From NCBI GenBank assembly GCA_949152475.1, contig OX424562.1, forward strand, positions 38,364,157-38,428,156: a stretch of 64,000 nucleotides of DNA, given 5' to 3'. Source of the stretch: Terebella lapidaria. Taxonomy: Eukaryota > Annelida > Polychaeta > Terebellida > Terebellidae. Below, piece by piece: positions 12,346 to 25,800 of this stretch. Numbering within the stretch: the first letter of the stretch is position 1; each line of letters begins with the position of its first letter. The notes beneath the pieces were generated by a model. It made no database searches, was not told the origin of the DNA, and was given only the letters and a program-made list of their open reading frames with translations. A program made the position numbers and the translations under genes.

Positions 12346-15300
12346 ATTCCAGGACGAAAGTGTGGTTGACTGACCATTTATGGGCATCTATATAGTATTA
12401 ACCTTGTTGATTTTCACCATCAATTTTGAAGGTGACAACAGCTAAACCTAAAATACAACGTTTCTGGAATTAAAACAAAGCCCTTCTAAATATTTACATG
12501 TAAAGCCGGAGCCACACGTGCATCAGCTAAATCATGTACTTGAATCTGACTATTTTGTTGTTGTTTATCGGCAAGATGATGTCAGACCTAAGACCTTTCA
12601 CTGGAATCCAACGAAACGCATCTGTATATAGACCTCACAACTAGTATTGAAGCTGCTACATCGCTGGTTTGGAATTGTCATGGTTTCGAACAGAGACCGC
12701 TAATGATTGTATGCTCACTGGATTTTAGATCACTAGATCTCCAGTGAACATGATTGTAACAAATTAGATTGAAAACGTTACTTTTGGATATGAATTGATT
12801 GGTTGAAATGATTGAAAGACTTTTAGGGTACACGTGTACAATTCGCATCTTCTGGATAAGAACTATGCTATGTAGTCTGTACAGGCAGTCGTATATCGCT
12901 CGTTTTGATACATCGCTGGTTTTGCAATGGAAAAGTTCCACATCAATTTAAAATGAAAGAAAAAATGTTCCAAGTTGTGAACTAACGTGAACGGAAAACA
13001 AGGGCGGGAGGATTTTTGCGAGCATGTTACTCGCGTGGTGTACCTATTCACGACTTATCCCGGAAATGTTAACTTGTAGGTAACCTGGAATATACATTTG
13101 GGCAAGTGTTACGTAGCCGGGAAGGCAAGCAGCATCCCGATAGCTTGACTATAGTAGAGTGAGGGACGTGGGGGAAAACTAGAGGCTGGGAATGTTGAGC
13201 GGTGAAAGTGCAGCCAACAAACCAATACTAATGGACATAATAACTAGCTCAATCTATTGTGACTGAAGTCAGCATAATAGTACATATCATGAACACTTCA
13301 ACGTTGTTTGCTTCTGATATTGAAGAATGTTTACAAGGGACTGCAATCACACATTCTGTCATTTATTATCTTTTGAATGAACCCAAATTGCACAAATGTA
13401 CGTTTTTAGACACTCGAATTTCAGTCTTAGAGGACATCTGCAACTCATCATTAGTTATTCGATCAGATAGAAACCCGAAGCTTGCTTCTTATGTCAATTA
13501 AAATCCACGGAATGAAGGTCAATGATCACATACCCTATATGATCAGTATTCCACACCGATTCAGCATGAATAGCTACTTCGTACAGAACGCTCGGGAAAT
13601 AGACATTTGAAAACTATCCTATATGGACTGCTTAAATACAGTTAATGAACCGACGTCCTCGAAACTGTGATACCAAGTATGTACCTATTAGAAAATCATC
13701 AAGATAATCGACTGACTTATCTATTGAAATCCCAGACCAGTGTTCCTGTGAACGGGTATAGCCAATGACTGATGCTTTCAACAAAGTTGACTATTTGACG
13801 CATACTCATCGAATGATGACTGTTTGATATGCAGCTATCGTTGAACAGATCGTGGCCGCGATTCGACCACTGAACAAACGATAATGTCATGATGCACTGC
13901 CAAGTCAGTCCCAGGCTAACGGATGTTTACTCCATCTAAATGACCCTGCCTTGCTTGGCTTGGAGAGCTTAATACCGACTTGTTGATGATGTTCAAACAG
14001 CTTGATAAACTAGTTGGAAACAGCTTTATGTGAGCGGCGAGTTGCGTGGGAATGATCCACAAGGCGTGGTTAGTTGTTAGGTAGAGATGGAGAGCCATAA
14101 ACACGTGCTAAATCCAAGAATGCATCTGAACTGAATTCATCCATGTCCTTGGATGGAATTCACATAGTTAGCGTGAGGGTTGTTTTATCCACAATTCGCA
14201 CGTGAGCAAGAAAGCGGTTCATACCATCCAATATTATTTTTTTGCGAGAATTGCAGGAAGCAATCGCTTATTATTTATGGATTCGACACCATATTCATGT
14301 TTTTTTTTAAAAATTGAACTTCATTTGTCTATGTCATAGCTTCAGACGAGCTAGTTGAACCATTGATACGAACATGACAACACGTTTCCTCAGCCAATGT
14401 TCACATATTTTCACATGATAACATGGGATAGGTCTATCCAAATTTGGTTTAAGAAAAACTACTTCATTATATGAACATCGTGGATCCACCACTGGCTGCG
14501 AAATTTTACACCAGAATATCACGTCTCGTTCCGGGTCATCATGTACATGTACAAAAATTATCTCAAGAGCCGATTGTACAGAAATACGTGCTTATGATTG
14601 TTTGGCTTTTCATTTTTTTTTAAACATAAGATTGCGTAGATAGAGTAACCACCTACGTAGGACCAGCCTCACGGGATTTTGTCTGTGGTGTGTGATCAAG
14701 TAGCATTTGATCAAGAAATCAAGTTTCACGAGATCGATTTCAGTTAATAAAACGAATGTAATATCCATGTAATCTATGAAATATATATTTTCTCAAATAA
14801 TTGATGTATATGAGCTATACATGAGCTATACATTATAGAAACTTGAATTTGTACTTGAATATTTTGTGGATATGGTCGTCTGTACTGCAGAGTCTTGAGG
14901 TGTTCATAATTTGTGTTCACCATAATTGCATACATGTTTGAAAATTAATCTATCGAACCCATTCCAGCATATAACGCTCAGTGTAGAAATAATTAGTCAG
15001 AGATCGTGGAAAGTTGTTGTCGTTGTTGATGATGTACAACTCGACATAAATGGCACAATTGTCCGAGTACACATGTCTGTGTTAGATGTGGGGAAATAAG
15101 TACACTGAACTCCGCCTGACACCACGCCATACACCTGTCATCACGGACTGTTGATAAGTGACATGGCAAACTCAAGTAGAGAGTAATCAAGTATGGATAA
15201 CTTTCATAGCCGTATGGACTTTTGTTGGTTGCAAAATCTGAATACAAAGTAAAACATTCCTATGACCATACATTTCTTAAGGGGCATGTACCTGAATGTG

Positions 15301-16122
15301 ATATTATGAAAGTATATACATTATAACCGAATATTGATACAATATTAGTCTGTTGCGTTCTCTGCTGTACGCATAAATACTGCCAGAAAGGCGGGCAACT
15401 ATTTCTAGCCCGCGGACTAGTCAAACCTTTAACTTGAGCTCGTGGTCATATATCTAAGTTTGACCTTTTAATTGGAATGTTACCTGTATGTTGGGACTAT
15501 ACCTGTTCGAGGCAGCAATCTGATACAGAGTGTTCGATGCCCAACATCAGCAGGGAATCATACTTGGCACCACACTTGACCAGCCTCCGAACCACATATT
15601 GCAATGTACAGTATATGGACCTACCTCGTTGCTGGGCCACTCGGGACTTCATGAGGTCACGGAATATACCATGTTAGAGCCCATTACAATGTGACGAAAC
15701 GTAAATGAAATGTCAAATATACATTATTAGGAAAAGCAATGCATTTAACTATTTTCAATAGGTGCCAGGTTATGGAATTCCGATCATTGTTATCCCTTGA
15801 TTCTGCGTTATATTGGTTCATCGTCTACACACCTTCTCAGGCACCACCTCACAACAACAACTAACAGAAAGCTGATGCAGCTTTTGGCATTATGAGTAGT
15901 GTTGTTTTTGTTGGTATGCCATAACTGGTCAGGGGTCTCATGTGATTCTGTGTACTGTGATATTGATAGAATATCATATCCTGCAAATCAGTTGTGTAAC
16001 TGTTTCTTGTATATAGTGTTATATAAAACACCAATGGGTCTGTAATGCTGGTATTCTGCATTCAACATAATCAACGCATCATACGTCTGTCTATTCGTCA
16101 ATAAATATATTGTTGACGAGGT

Positions 16123-17257
16123 CACAGGGAGGAACCGTTTGTCTGATTCTATGTGCATTATTCTGATTCTATGGGCAAAAAGTCTGATTCTATGAGCGAA
16201 TTGTCTGATTCTATGGGCAACTAAGCAAGTAAGCACTGGGGCACCAGTAAAACATGCTGGATCAACGACAAATTTCTCAACACAATCTGATGGCACATGT
16301 TCTATTTTCTCCATAAATCATTGCAGAATATGGATTATGTTCAGTTTCTTAGGCAGTGTTCAGCGTTGTTTATACATTTGTCGCACAAAAGTGGAACGGC
16401 CAGGTGGTGGAGCAGTTATCCATAATAAATCACCAACTGCAAAGCGTTCACACTAACCTACCTGGGTATCTGGACAAAAATTAGTCCAGTTGACATTCTG
16501 ATTGTTCCAAGATGTGAAATCAGCTACCAAATCAAACAAAAACGATCATAGATCAAATATAACAGGAACAAACCTGATTCTATGGGAACAAACCTGATTC
16601 TATGGGTAGGTTTATTTGATAACCATGGAACTATGGGCTACGATCTGTCATCCATGTTATTTGTCTTCTCCTGAAAGCAGAACATAAAATCAAGCTTCAA
16701 TACTATATTTATTCAGGATCAGCATCGAGAAGCTCTTAGTTCCATGGTAATAACACCACCCTACCCATAGAATCAGGTTTGTTCCCATAGAATCAGGTTT
16801 GTTTCTGTTATTTTTATTCTATGTCCAATTTTGTTGGATTATGTAGCTGACTTCACATCCAGGAGCAATCAAATGTTAACTGGAATAATTGTCATGCAAT
16901 TGTGGTCAAGATATCCTGGTAAGTAACTGGAAGCGCTTTGTCTTTGGTGATTTATGATGGCTAACTGCTCCACTGCCTAGCCGTTCCACTTTTGTGCGAC
17001 AGATATATGTAGAGCGGTGAACACCACATAAGAAACTGAACATGAATCATATTCTGCAACGATTTAAGAAGTAAACAGAACATATGCCATCAGATTGTGT
17101 TGAGAAATTAACCGTCGATGCAGCATGTTTTACTGGTGTCCCGCAGCTTACTTGCTTGTTTGCCCATAGAATCAGACAATTAGCTCATAGAATCAGACTT
17201 TTTGCCCATAGAATCAGGCAAATGCACATAGAATCAGACAAACGGTTCCTTCCTGTG
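16123..17257. mobile_element. Foldback DNA transposon (non-autonomous) with 5-bp target duplication
   Basis: Two inverted arms of about 520 bp (16123 to about 16640, and about 16738 to 17257) flank a short loop. Termini are CACAGGGAGGAACCG on the left and, on the opposite strand at the right, CACAGGAAGGAACCG. Both continue into GTTTGTCTGATTCTATG. The flanks show a 5-bp direct repeat, GAGGT, immediately outside each end. Unit 4 has the same locus without the element (GTTGACGAG then TTTTTTTTAG near 23545), an empty site that supports transposition. Each arm carries several CATAGAATCAG-type short repeats. There is no transposase. A CAC-starting terminus with a 5-bp GC-containing duplication fits the Transib superfamily, but that assignment is inference. 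Confidence 0.8.
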
Positions 17258-18989
17258 GAGGTTTTTAGTATAACTACGCCAACGGATAATTTCCGCCTTG
17301 CCACAGGGATAAATGTCGTCAATGGTCATGCAATAGTATGATAAACTAATGTTTTGATGGTTCAAAAACAGTCAACTTTCACCCCCAAATGTCAAAATCA
17401 CCCCAAACCACCCTACTACATATTTTGAAACTGCACACTATTGCTTTGATAGGTACGACTAAAGACCGACCCTGTATTGTTCCTGATACTGAGCAGGATG
17501 CCAGATCCTCAACTACACAGATTCAAGCAAGATTCAATGTGTTTTTGAGTAGCAATGGGGGGGGCACTACTATACAATATATACAACAGTTTGCATGGAG
17601 GTACTGATTGAAATCTCGAACTGAATCTAATGGTTTCATGTACTACGTAAAAACGTGTACCTAACATCTTGCCGTGCTACCTGTACACAGAAGCTTGCAC
17701 ATGTCCTGGGGTAACAGGAGGTGACTGTGCTTTTACCTTGTTGTACATTAACATGTTCTAGACAGCTGCAGTATCATTCAGCTTCCCAAGCCTACTTGGT
17801 CAAATATTCCAAATCTATAGCACACAGCAGTAGCCTTTTTAGCTCAATCCTGACTGAAATTATTGGAGTTTGAGTTACAATGTTTTCCGAAATCACCACT
17901 AGCTATGATAGCCAACGGTTGTGCAGGAAATAGGTCATGAATTTCAAGATTGTTATTTATCTTTACAAGTAATGAGTACTCTATCCATTGTATCTTCTGA
18001 ATATGAGTAAAATAAATGATCCTATTTTTACAGTGATACCTAACTTGAAGTAGGGAGATATAAAGTTGAAAAATCGATCTGCATACTAATATCTGTACCG
18101 GCCTTGTTGCTAAGTAGTGCGGGACTTCACAAATAATATAATGGATAATTACTCCACTACACAAACACTGTCCACACTGAAAGGAACCGTGTAAACAAGA
18201 TATATGTGAAAATTCGCAGATTCTGTTGATGTAAAAGTGATATAACTAAGCTATACCACACCCTTGTTATCTCCTTCATGGCTTAATTTAATTGTACAAA
18301 ACATTTATGAAGTTTTTTTGTATTATGTATTATGAAACAGATAACGAGGTCGAAATCAGATAATCTTTGTAATTGGGTTATGTCAATATATTTGTGAGAA
18401 TGACTATCCCAAATTATGTTGGATCAATGCCATTGCCTTATATGTATATATATTCATGTATACTATGCTAATTAATATGATTCAAACGAGAATATTTATG
18501 TGCTCAAGTTAGTACGATTGTAATATATACCTCACTGAAAGTCGCTAGGATTGTGCGATTTAGATATACTATTTAACTGTATCTTTAATTCCTTATCGAT
18601 GTCATAACAATACCTTGACACCCCAGTAAGTACCACAACTTACCTGGTACTTACGTAACCACCACAAAACAGTTATAATATAATCTTTTACACTTGTTCT
18701 GTTCGTGTGATTTGGAACTAGATCGCAGGAGAAGTACTGTTCTCTCCAGCAGTACAGCGTCAGAAAGCGTAGAATAAGATAAAATATCTACCTCCGTTGT
18801 TCTGAGCTCGTTCTCGGAAATGTTAGTAGATCACTCAAAATTGCACACCTAATAGGTAACAGCATCACCTTTTTTTTCTAACAAATACATTCCTTCAGAT
18901 CCGGTAGCAAGCTGGTCAGAAATATCATCCACCTAAACAATAGAAGATGCGTTGAATGGGGGGGGGGGGAGGGGGCATAAGGTCCAACT

Positions 18990-19170
18990 TTCCACACACT
19001 GTCTGCCCTCAGGCCTGGAAGACGCCAGTGTGACCGGATTTGGTCGGGATTTGTTGTAGTTACAAAATATTGTATGTCAGATTCGCTATTGTCATCATTG
19101 AAATCTAGTTGTATTGGTGGCATTAATACTTCATTGACTGTATCTTCAAATGATACAATTTGGTAGGGCA
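18990..19170 (+). repeat. Dispersed repeat family A, copy 4
   Basis: A degenerate copy with CACACTGTCTGCC, GACGCCAGTGTG and TTTGGTCGGGATTTGT, followed by the TCATCATTGAAATC and GTATTGGTGGCATTA part seen downstream of the core in copy 1. It has an orthologous position in unit 4. Confidence 0.6.
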
Positions 19171-22100
19171 TATATTTTTGGTTCCAGAGATGTTGTTTTT
19201 AGGCTTAATATTGACATCACCAAAATCGCGTTGTATTAGTCGTAATATGTTGATACGCTCTGGATGTAAGAAATGTTTGTGAGTATGTAAGTATCCATCT
19301 ATTACAACCAATACAGCCAAATTTTTTTTAATGATTCCAATAACAAACGTACAACATTTTGCAATAGGAACAAAGCCCAACCAAATGCTTTTATATCAAA
19401 AGACACAGGTATATCAGTGACCTAGTATTTGAAGAACTATGATCAACCTACATGTATTTTTACATGTATAAATACACTTATCATCTACAGTTGTAATTGA
19501 GAAATACATCAAGAGTAACATGCGTGTTGCATAAAATGTCCTTTCTGACTGTCACCAGTAGAACTGACTGTCATCCCATATGTTTTACTTAATGTCATAT
19601 GTATTGGAAGTCAAGCACTTGAAGCTGACTAGATCTATTTTGCTGTTATTCATCTGCAAGATGATGTCAGACCTTTCACTGGGATCAAAGAAAATGCATC
19701 CGTATATACAACTAGCATTGCAGCTGTTGCATTGCTGACGTGGACACGTTGTGACCTCGAATATAGATCACTCATGACTGCTCAATAATTCTGTAGTAAG
19801 CACAATTATATTCACCTTTAATATATATTTGAAAACGTTACAATTAGGAACAATTGGTAGGATTCTTTGGGTACATATGCACATACGAACATTTCATGAT
19901 GCACTCTTGTATCATGAATAAGCGATGCAGTCTCTACAGTCAGTCAATGTACAGTTCATCATGAGACGACAGGAAAAAAATAATTATACATCAGCTTCAA
20001 ATCTAACCCATTTTCAGGTTGTGAACTAATGTGAACGAAAAACAAGAGCCGTGGATTTTCGCGTGCATGTTACCTGTATGATTTACATGGTAGGCCATAT
20101 TCATGACTTTCCCCGGAAATGTTACCTTGTAAGTAGCCTGGAATATACATTCGGCAGTCCTACATAGCTGGGAAAGCTAACATCATCCTGATAACTTCAA
20201 AATAGGTGGGTATTTTTCCCCCAGTGAGAGACGTGAGATAGCTCCTAGTGCAGTACACTTACCAATACTGACGAACTAACTAACTAGCCCAATTTCCGTG
20301 ACTGAAATCAGCAATTTGAGGAACTCAATGACGGTATGTCACAACTGAGTGCATCAAGGTGAGAAACGTCTGGTTTTAGTTGTGATATCAGGAAGTAAGT
20401 AATATTATTCCATAGTAATACAGTCATATATTTCGCATTGAATCTTCTCTTGCACACACGTGAATAATCCAAGACTGCACAGATGTAGGTTTTTCCAACA
20501 TATCAACACACCTAGTCAATCAGGACGGAATATACTTACTTGTTCATGTCCATAACAATCTACGTTCACGGAGTGAAAGTTAAATGGTCAGGGATACACC
20601 TATTCCAGTGCTAGTAGCAGAGATGAGGACTTGCGGGATTCCTAGCTAGTCTAAACTGCTGCGACAAAGATATGTTTTACCAAATCTTATAGCTGCGTTT
20701 AGGAAGTTTTATGGACGTCATCACGATCTGGTTGATAAGTACACCAAATCTGTGACAAGTATGCAGCAGAACTTGTTTCCACGAAAACAATCCATGACGG
20801 GGGCCAACTGTGAAGCAGGAAAGGGTCACTCTTCCCGGAAAACCTCCTTGTGCTTTTACCTCTTTATCGCCATATGTGTGTTCATGAAGTCCCACTGGAC
20901 TTTGAGATGGATAACGGACTCGGTTTTGTTCGCACTGAAAACTTTATACTTGGGTCTTGGTTCCATATTTATAATACATCCTGATCAGTACTGTGGGCCT
21001 TTACCAATTCAGCACAAACAGCTACCTCATAGCAATATTACCAAGGATATACGATTCTTGAAAGTTGTCAGAGATTGAATGTATTTAGAACATACGAAAT
21101 CCAGGTAGTAAATAAGACGAGCCCTATGTCACGATCGAGCTACCTAAGTAAAAAATGACGTGTTTACTCATTGATTGATGATATAGTTATATGTGTAGTT
21201 TTGGGTATTGTGGATAGGATTTAATTATTGAAAAAAGTTTATTGATATGTCGTGGGGTAGACGGAGGTACAACTCGGTCTGATTCCTCCAGACAATCCTT
21301 GGATCTCCATCTAGGCTGATGGCCATTTAGTCCCTCTGATTCACCCCCCCCCTCCTCTAAATGACCCTGGCCTGTAGAGGTTAACGCCGACTTGTTGATG
21401 ACGTTCAAACAGCTTGATAAACTAGTTGGAAACAGCTTTATCATGTTTATGTGAGCAGCGAGTTGCTATAAACACGTGCTAAATTCAAGAACGCATCTAC
21501 CGACTTTATCCATGTCTCCTTGGACGGAATTCATGTGGTAAGCGTGGGGGTTGTTTTACTTACAATTCGCATGTGAGCAAGAAAACGGTTCAAACCATCA
21601 AATATAAATTTTCACGAGAATTGCAAGAAACAGTCGCTGTATTATCTACTTATTTGACACCATATTCATGTTTTTATAATTGAACTTCATTTGTCTATGT
21701 CATAGCTTCAGACAAGCTAGTTGAACCATTGGTACGATCATGACAACACGGTTCCTCACCCATTGTTCACATATTTTCACATGATTACATGGGATAGGTC
21801 TATCCAAATTTGGTTTATTTCGGATACATTTAGTTTGAACAAAAACTTCATTCTATGAACATCGTGACTCCACCACTGACTGTGGAATTTCCCTCCAGAA
21901 TATCATTTCCGACCATCTTGTACAACTTGTGGTCCGCAGGATTAAAACATCTACCAATGATCTCAATGTCGATTTGTACAGAAATACGTGCTTATGATTG
22001 TTTGGCTTTTCGGGTTTTTTTTTTCAAACATAAGATTGCGTAGATAGAGTAACCACCTACGTAGGAACAGCCTCACGGGATTTTGTGGTGTGTGGTCAAG

Positions 22101-22800
22101 TAATATTTGATCAAGAAATCAAGTTTCGCGAGATCAATTTCAGTTGATAAAAAGAATGTAATATCCATGTAAACAATGGAATATATATTTTCTTTAAATA
22201 TATATATTAAATTATATATTTTCTTTATATAGATATATTACATCATACATTATAGAAACGTAATATTGACATGAAATTGTACTTTATGAATATTTTATGG
22301 ATATTGTCGACTGTACTGCAGAGTCTTGAGGTGTTCATAATTTGTGTTCACCATAATTGCATACATGTTTGAAAATCAATCTATCGAACCCATTCCAGCA
22401 TATAAAGCTCATTTACAGAAAGTGGAAATTGTTGTTGTTGGTTATGTACAACTCGACATAACAGGCACAATTGTCCGAGTATCCAAGTGTCTGTTTGTTA
22501 GATGTGGGGAAAGAAGTACACTAAACTCCGCCTGACACCCGCCATACACCTGTCATCACGGACTGTTGATAAGTGACCTGGCAAACTCAAGTAGAGAGTA
22601 ATCAAGTATGGATAACTTTCATAGCCGTATGGACTTTTGTTCGTTGTAAAATCTCAACACAAAGTAAACATTCGTGTGATATCCGTCTGAAACCATACAT
22701 TTCTTTTATAACGGGCATGTGCGTGAATGTGATATTATGAAAGTATATACATTATAACCGAATATTGATACAATATTAGTTTGTTGCGTTTTCTGCTGTA

Positions 22801-25800
22801 CGCATAAACACTGCCAGAAAGGCGGGCAACTATATCTAGCCCGCGGACTAGTCGAACCTTTCTCAGTGGTCATACATCTAAGTTTGACCTTTCAATTGGA
22901 ATGTTACCTGTATGTTGGGACTAGACCTGTCCGAGGCAGCCATCTGATACAGAGTGTGTGATGCCCAATATCAGCAGGGAATTATACTTGGCCCCACACT
23001 TGACCAGCCTCCGACCCATACATTGCAATATGGACCTACTAAACACTATCGTTGCTGGAACAGTCGGGAATTCATAAGGTCACAGAATATACCGTGTTAG
23101 AGCCCATGACAATGTGCCGAAACGTAAATAAAATGTCAAATATACATTATTAGGAAAAGCAATGCTTTGAACGATTTTTAATAGGTGTCAGATTATGGAA
23201 TTTCGATCATTGTGATTCCTTTGATTCTGCGATATATTGGTTCGCGGTCGATACTATTCTGCCTTTCCATGCACCACCCCACAACAACAACTCCCAGAAA
23301 GCTGATGCAGCTGTTGGCATTATGAGTATTGTTGTTTTTATTGGTATGCCATAACTGGTCTGGGGTTTCGTGTGATTCTGTGTACCGTCATATTTGTAGA
23401 ATATCATATCCTGCAAAACATTTGTGAAACTGTTTTTGGTATATGGTGTTTACGAAAAACCAATGGGTCTGTAATAGTGGTATTCTGCATTCAACATATT
23501 CAACGCATCACACGTCTGTCTATTCGTCCAGAAGTATCTTGTTGACGAGTTTTTTTTAGTATATTAACTACGACACACGGATAGTCGTAGTTTCCACCTT
23601 GCCACTGGGATAAATGGTTATGCAATAGTATGATAAACTAATGAATTGATTGTTCAAAAACACTTTACTTCCACCCTCAAATGCCTAAACCACCCCGAAC
23701 CACCATACGTTATATTTTGAAACTGCACACTATTGCTTTGACATGTACGACTGAAGACCGATCCTGTATTCTTCCTGATACTGAGCAGGATGCCAGATCC
23801 TCAACTACACAGATTCAAGCGAGATTCAATGTTCAATGTGTTTTTGAGTAGCAATGGGGGGGGGGGGGGCACTACTATACAATATCAACAGCAGTTTGCC
23901 TGGGGGTACTGATTGAAATCTTAAACTGAATCTAATGGTTTCATGTACTACGGAAAAACATGTATCAACATCATGTGCACTTACCTTGCTGTACATTAAC
24001 ATTTTTCTAGACAGCTGCAGTATCATTCAGCTTCCCAAGCCTACTTGGACAAATAGCCCAAATCTATAGCACACACCAGTAGCCTTTTTACCTCAATCCT
24101 GACTAAAATTATTATTTATCTTTACATGCAATGAGTACTCTATCCATTGTATTTTCTGAATGATAAGTAAAATAAATAATCCGATTTCGACAGTGATACC
24201 TAATCTTTACAAGTAATGAGTACTTTATCCATTGTATCTTCTGAAAATAAGTAAAATAAATAATTCGATTTCTACAGTGATATCTAACTTGAAGTAGAGA
24301 GACATAAAGTTGAAAAATCTATCTGCATACTAATATCTGTACCGGCCTTGTTGCTAAGTAGTGCGGGACTTCACAAATAAAATAATGGATAATTACTCCA
24401 CTACACAAACACTGTCCACACTGACAGGAACCGTGTAAACAAGATATATGTGAAAATTCGCAGATTCTGTTGATGTAAAAGTGATATAACTAAGCTATAC
24501 CACACCCTTGTTATCTCCTTCATGGCTTTAATTGTACAGAACATTTATGAAGTTTTTTGTATTATGTATTATGAAACAGATAACGAGGTCGAAATCAGAT
24601 AATCTTCGTAATTGGGTTATGTCAATATATTTATGAGAATGACTATCCGAAATTATGTTGGATCAATGTCAATGCCTTATATGTATATATATATTCATGT
24701 ATATTATACCAAATAATATGATTCAAATGCAAACGAGAATATTCATACATGTGCTCAAGTTAATACGATTGTAATATATACATGATATACCTCACTGAAA
24801 ATCGCTAGGATTGTGCGATTTAAATATACTGCAACTCAATCTTTAAATCCTTATCGATGTTATAACAATACCTTGACACCCCAGTAAGTACCACAACTTA
24901 CCTGGTACTTACGTAACCACTACAAAACAGTTATAAGAAATATAATCTTCTACACCTGTTCTGTTCGTGTGATTTGGAACTGTTTTCTCCAGCAGTACAT
25001 CGTCAGAAAGCGTAGAATAAGATAAAATAACTACCTCCTTTGTTCTGAGCTCGTTCTCGGAAATGTTAGTAGATCACTCAAAATTGCACACCTAATAGGT
25101 AACAGCATCACCTTTTTTTTCTAACAAATACATTCCTTCAGATCCGGTAGCCAGCAGGTCGAAAATATCATCCACCTAAACAATGGAAGATGCGTTGGTT
25201 GGGGGGGGGGGGAGCATAAGGTCCAACTTTCCACACACTGTCTGCCCTCAGGCCTGGAAGACGCAAGTGTGACCGGATTTGTTGTAGTTCCAAAATATTG
25301 TATGTTAGGTTCGCTATTGTCATCATTGAAATCTCGTTGTATTGGTGGCATTGATACTTCATTGACTGCATCTTCAAATGATACAATTTGGTAGGGCATA
25401 TATTTTTGGTTCCAGAGATGTTGTTTTTAGGCTTAATATTGACATCACCGAAATCGCGTTGTATTAGTCGTAATAAGTTGATACGTACATTATATCAGCT
25501 CTGGATGTAACAAATGTTTGTGAGTATGTAAGTATCCATCTATTATAACCAATACAACCAAACTTTGATGATTCCAATAACAAACGTAAACTACAACATT
25601 TTGCAATAGAAACAAAGCCCAAACAAATGCTTTTATATCAAAAGACACATGTATATCAGTGACCTAGTATTTGAAGAACTATGATCAGCCTCAATACCAA
25701 GTCACATAATAAATAAATGTATATGTAAAAATACACTTACCATCTACATTTATAATTGAGAAATACATCAATAGTAACATGCGTATTGCATAAAATGTCC

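Larger units (their letters stand above)
9016..15366 (+). repeat. Tandem array unit 2
   Basis: Second paralogous unit, with the landmarks in the same order: AGCCCGCGGA at 9048, ATTACTCCACTAC at 10662, the TTTTCGCTAGCAGTACAG block near 11855, a G tract near 12056-12075, AACAAGGGCGGG near 12998 and AGAGCCATAAACA near 14092. It carries a tRNA-derived SINE at 10858-11106 that the other units lack. The block at about 14975-15247 is inverted relative to its counterpart in unit 1. No gene was recognised. Confidence 0.8.
15367..22800 (+). repeat. Tandem array unit 3
   Basis: Third paralogous unit: AGCCCGCGGA at 15407, ATTACTCCACTAC at 18148, the CCAGCAGTACAGCGTC block near 18746, a G tract at 18958-18976 and the TTGATAAACTAGTTGGAAAC block near 21413. 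It is 7.4 kb long. Subtracting the 1.13-kb foldback element at 16123-17257 leaves about 6.3 kb, the length of the other units. It is much closer to unit 4 than to units 1 and 2, sharing long runs with only sparse substitutions. The inverted block recurs just before the start of unit 4. Confidence 0.85.

Noticed and set aside
16140-16225. CRISPR-like regularly spaced CTGATTCTATGGG repeats
   Set aside because: The repeats are short, the spacing is irregular, the context is eukaryotic, and they are mirrored in the opposite arm of a foldback transposon.
20752-21078. A 108-codon frame with a hydrophobic segment, repeated at 27032-27316
   Set aside because: It is present only in units 3 and 4 and starts differently in each; the differences between the two copies mostly change amino acids; no domain is recognised. 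It reads as duplicated non-coding DNA.
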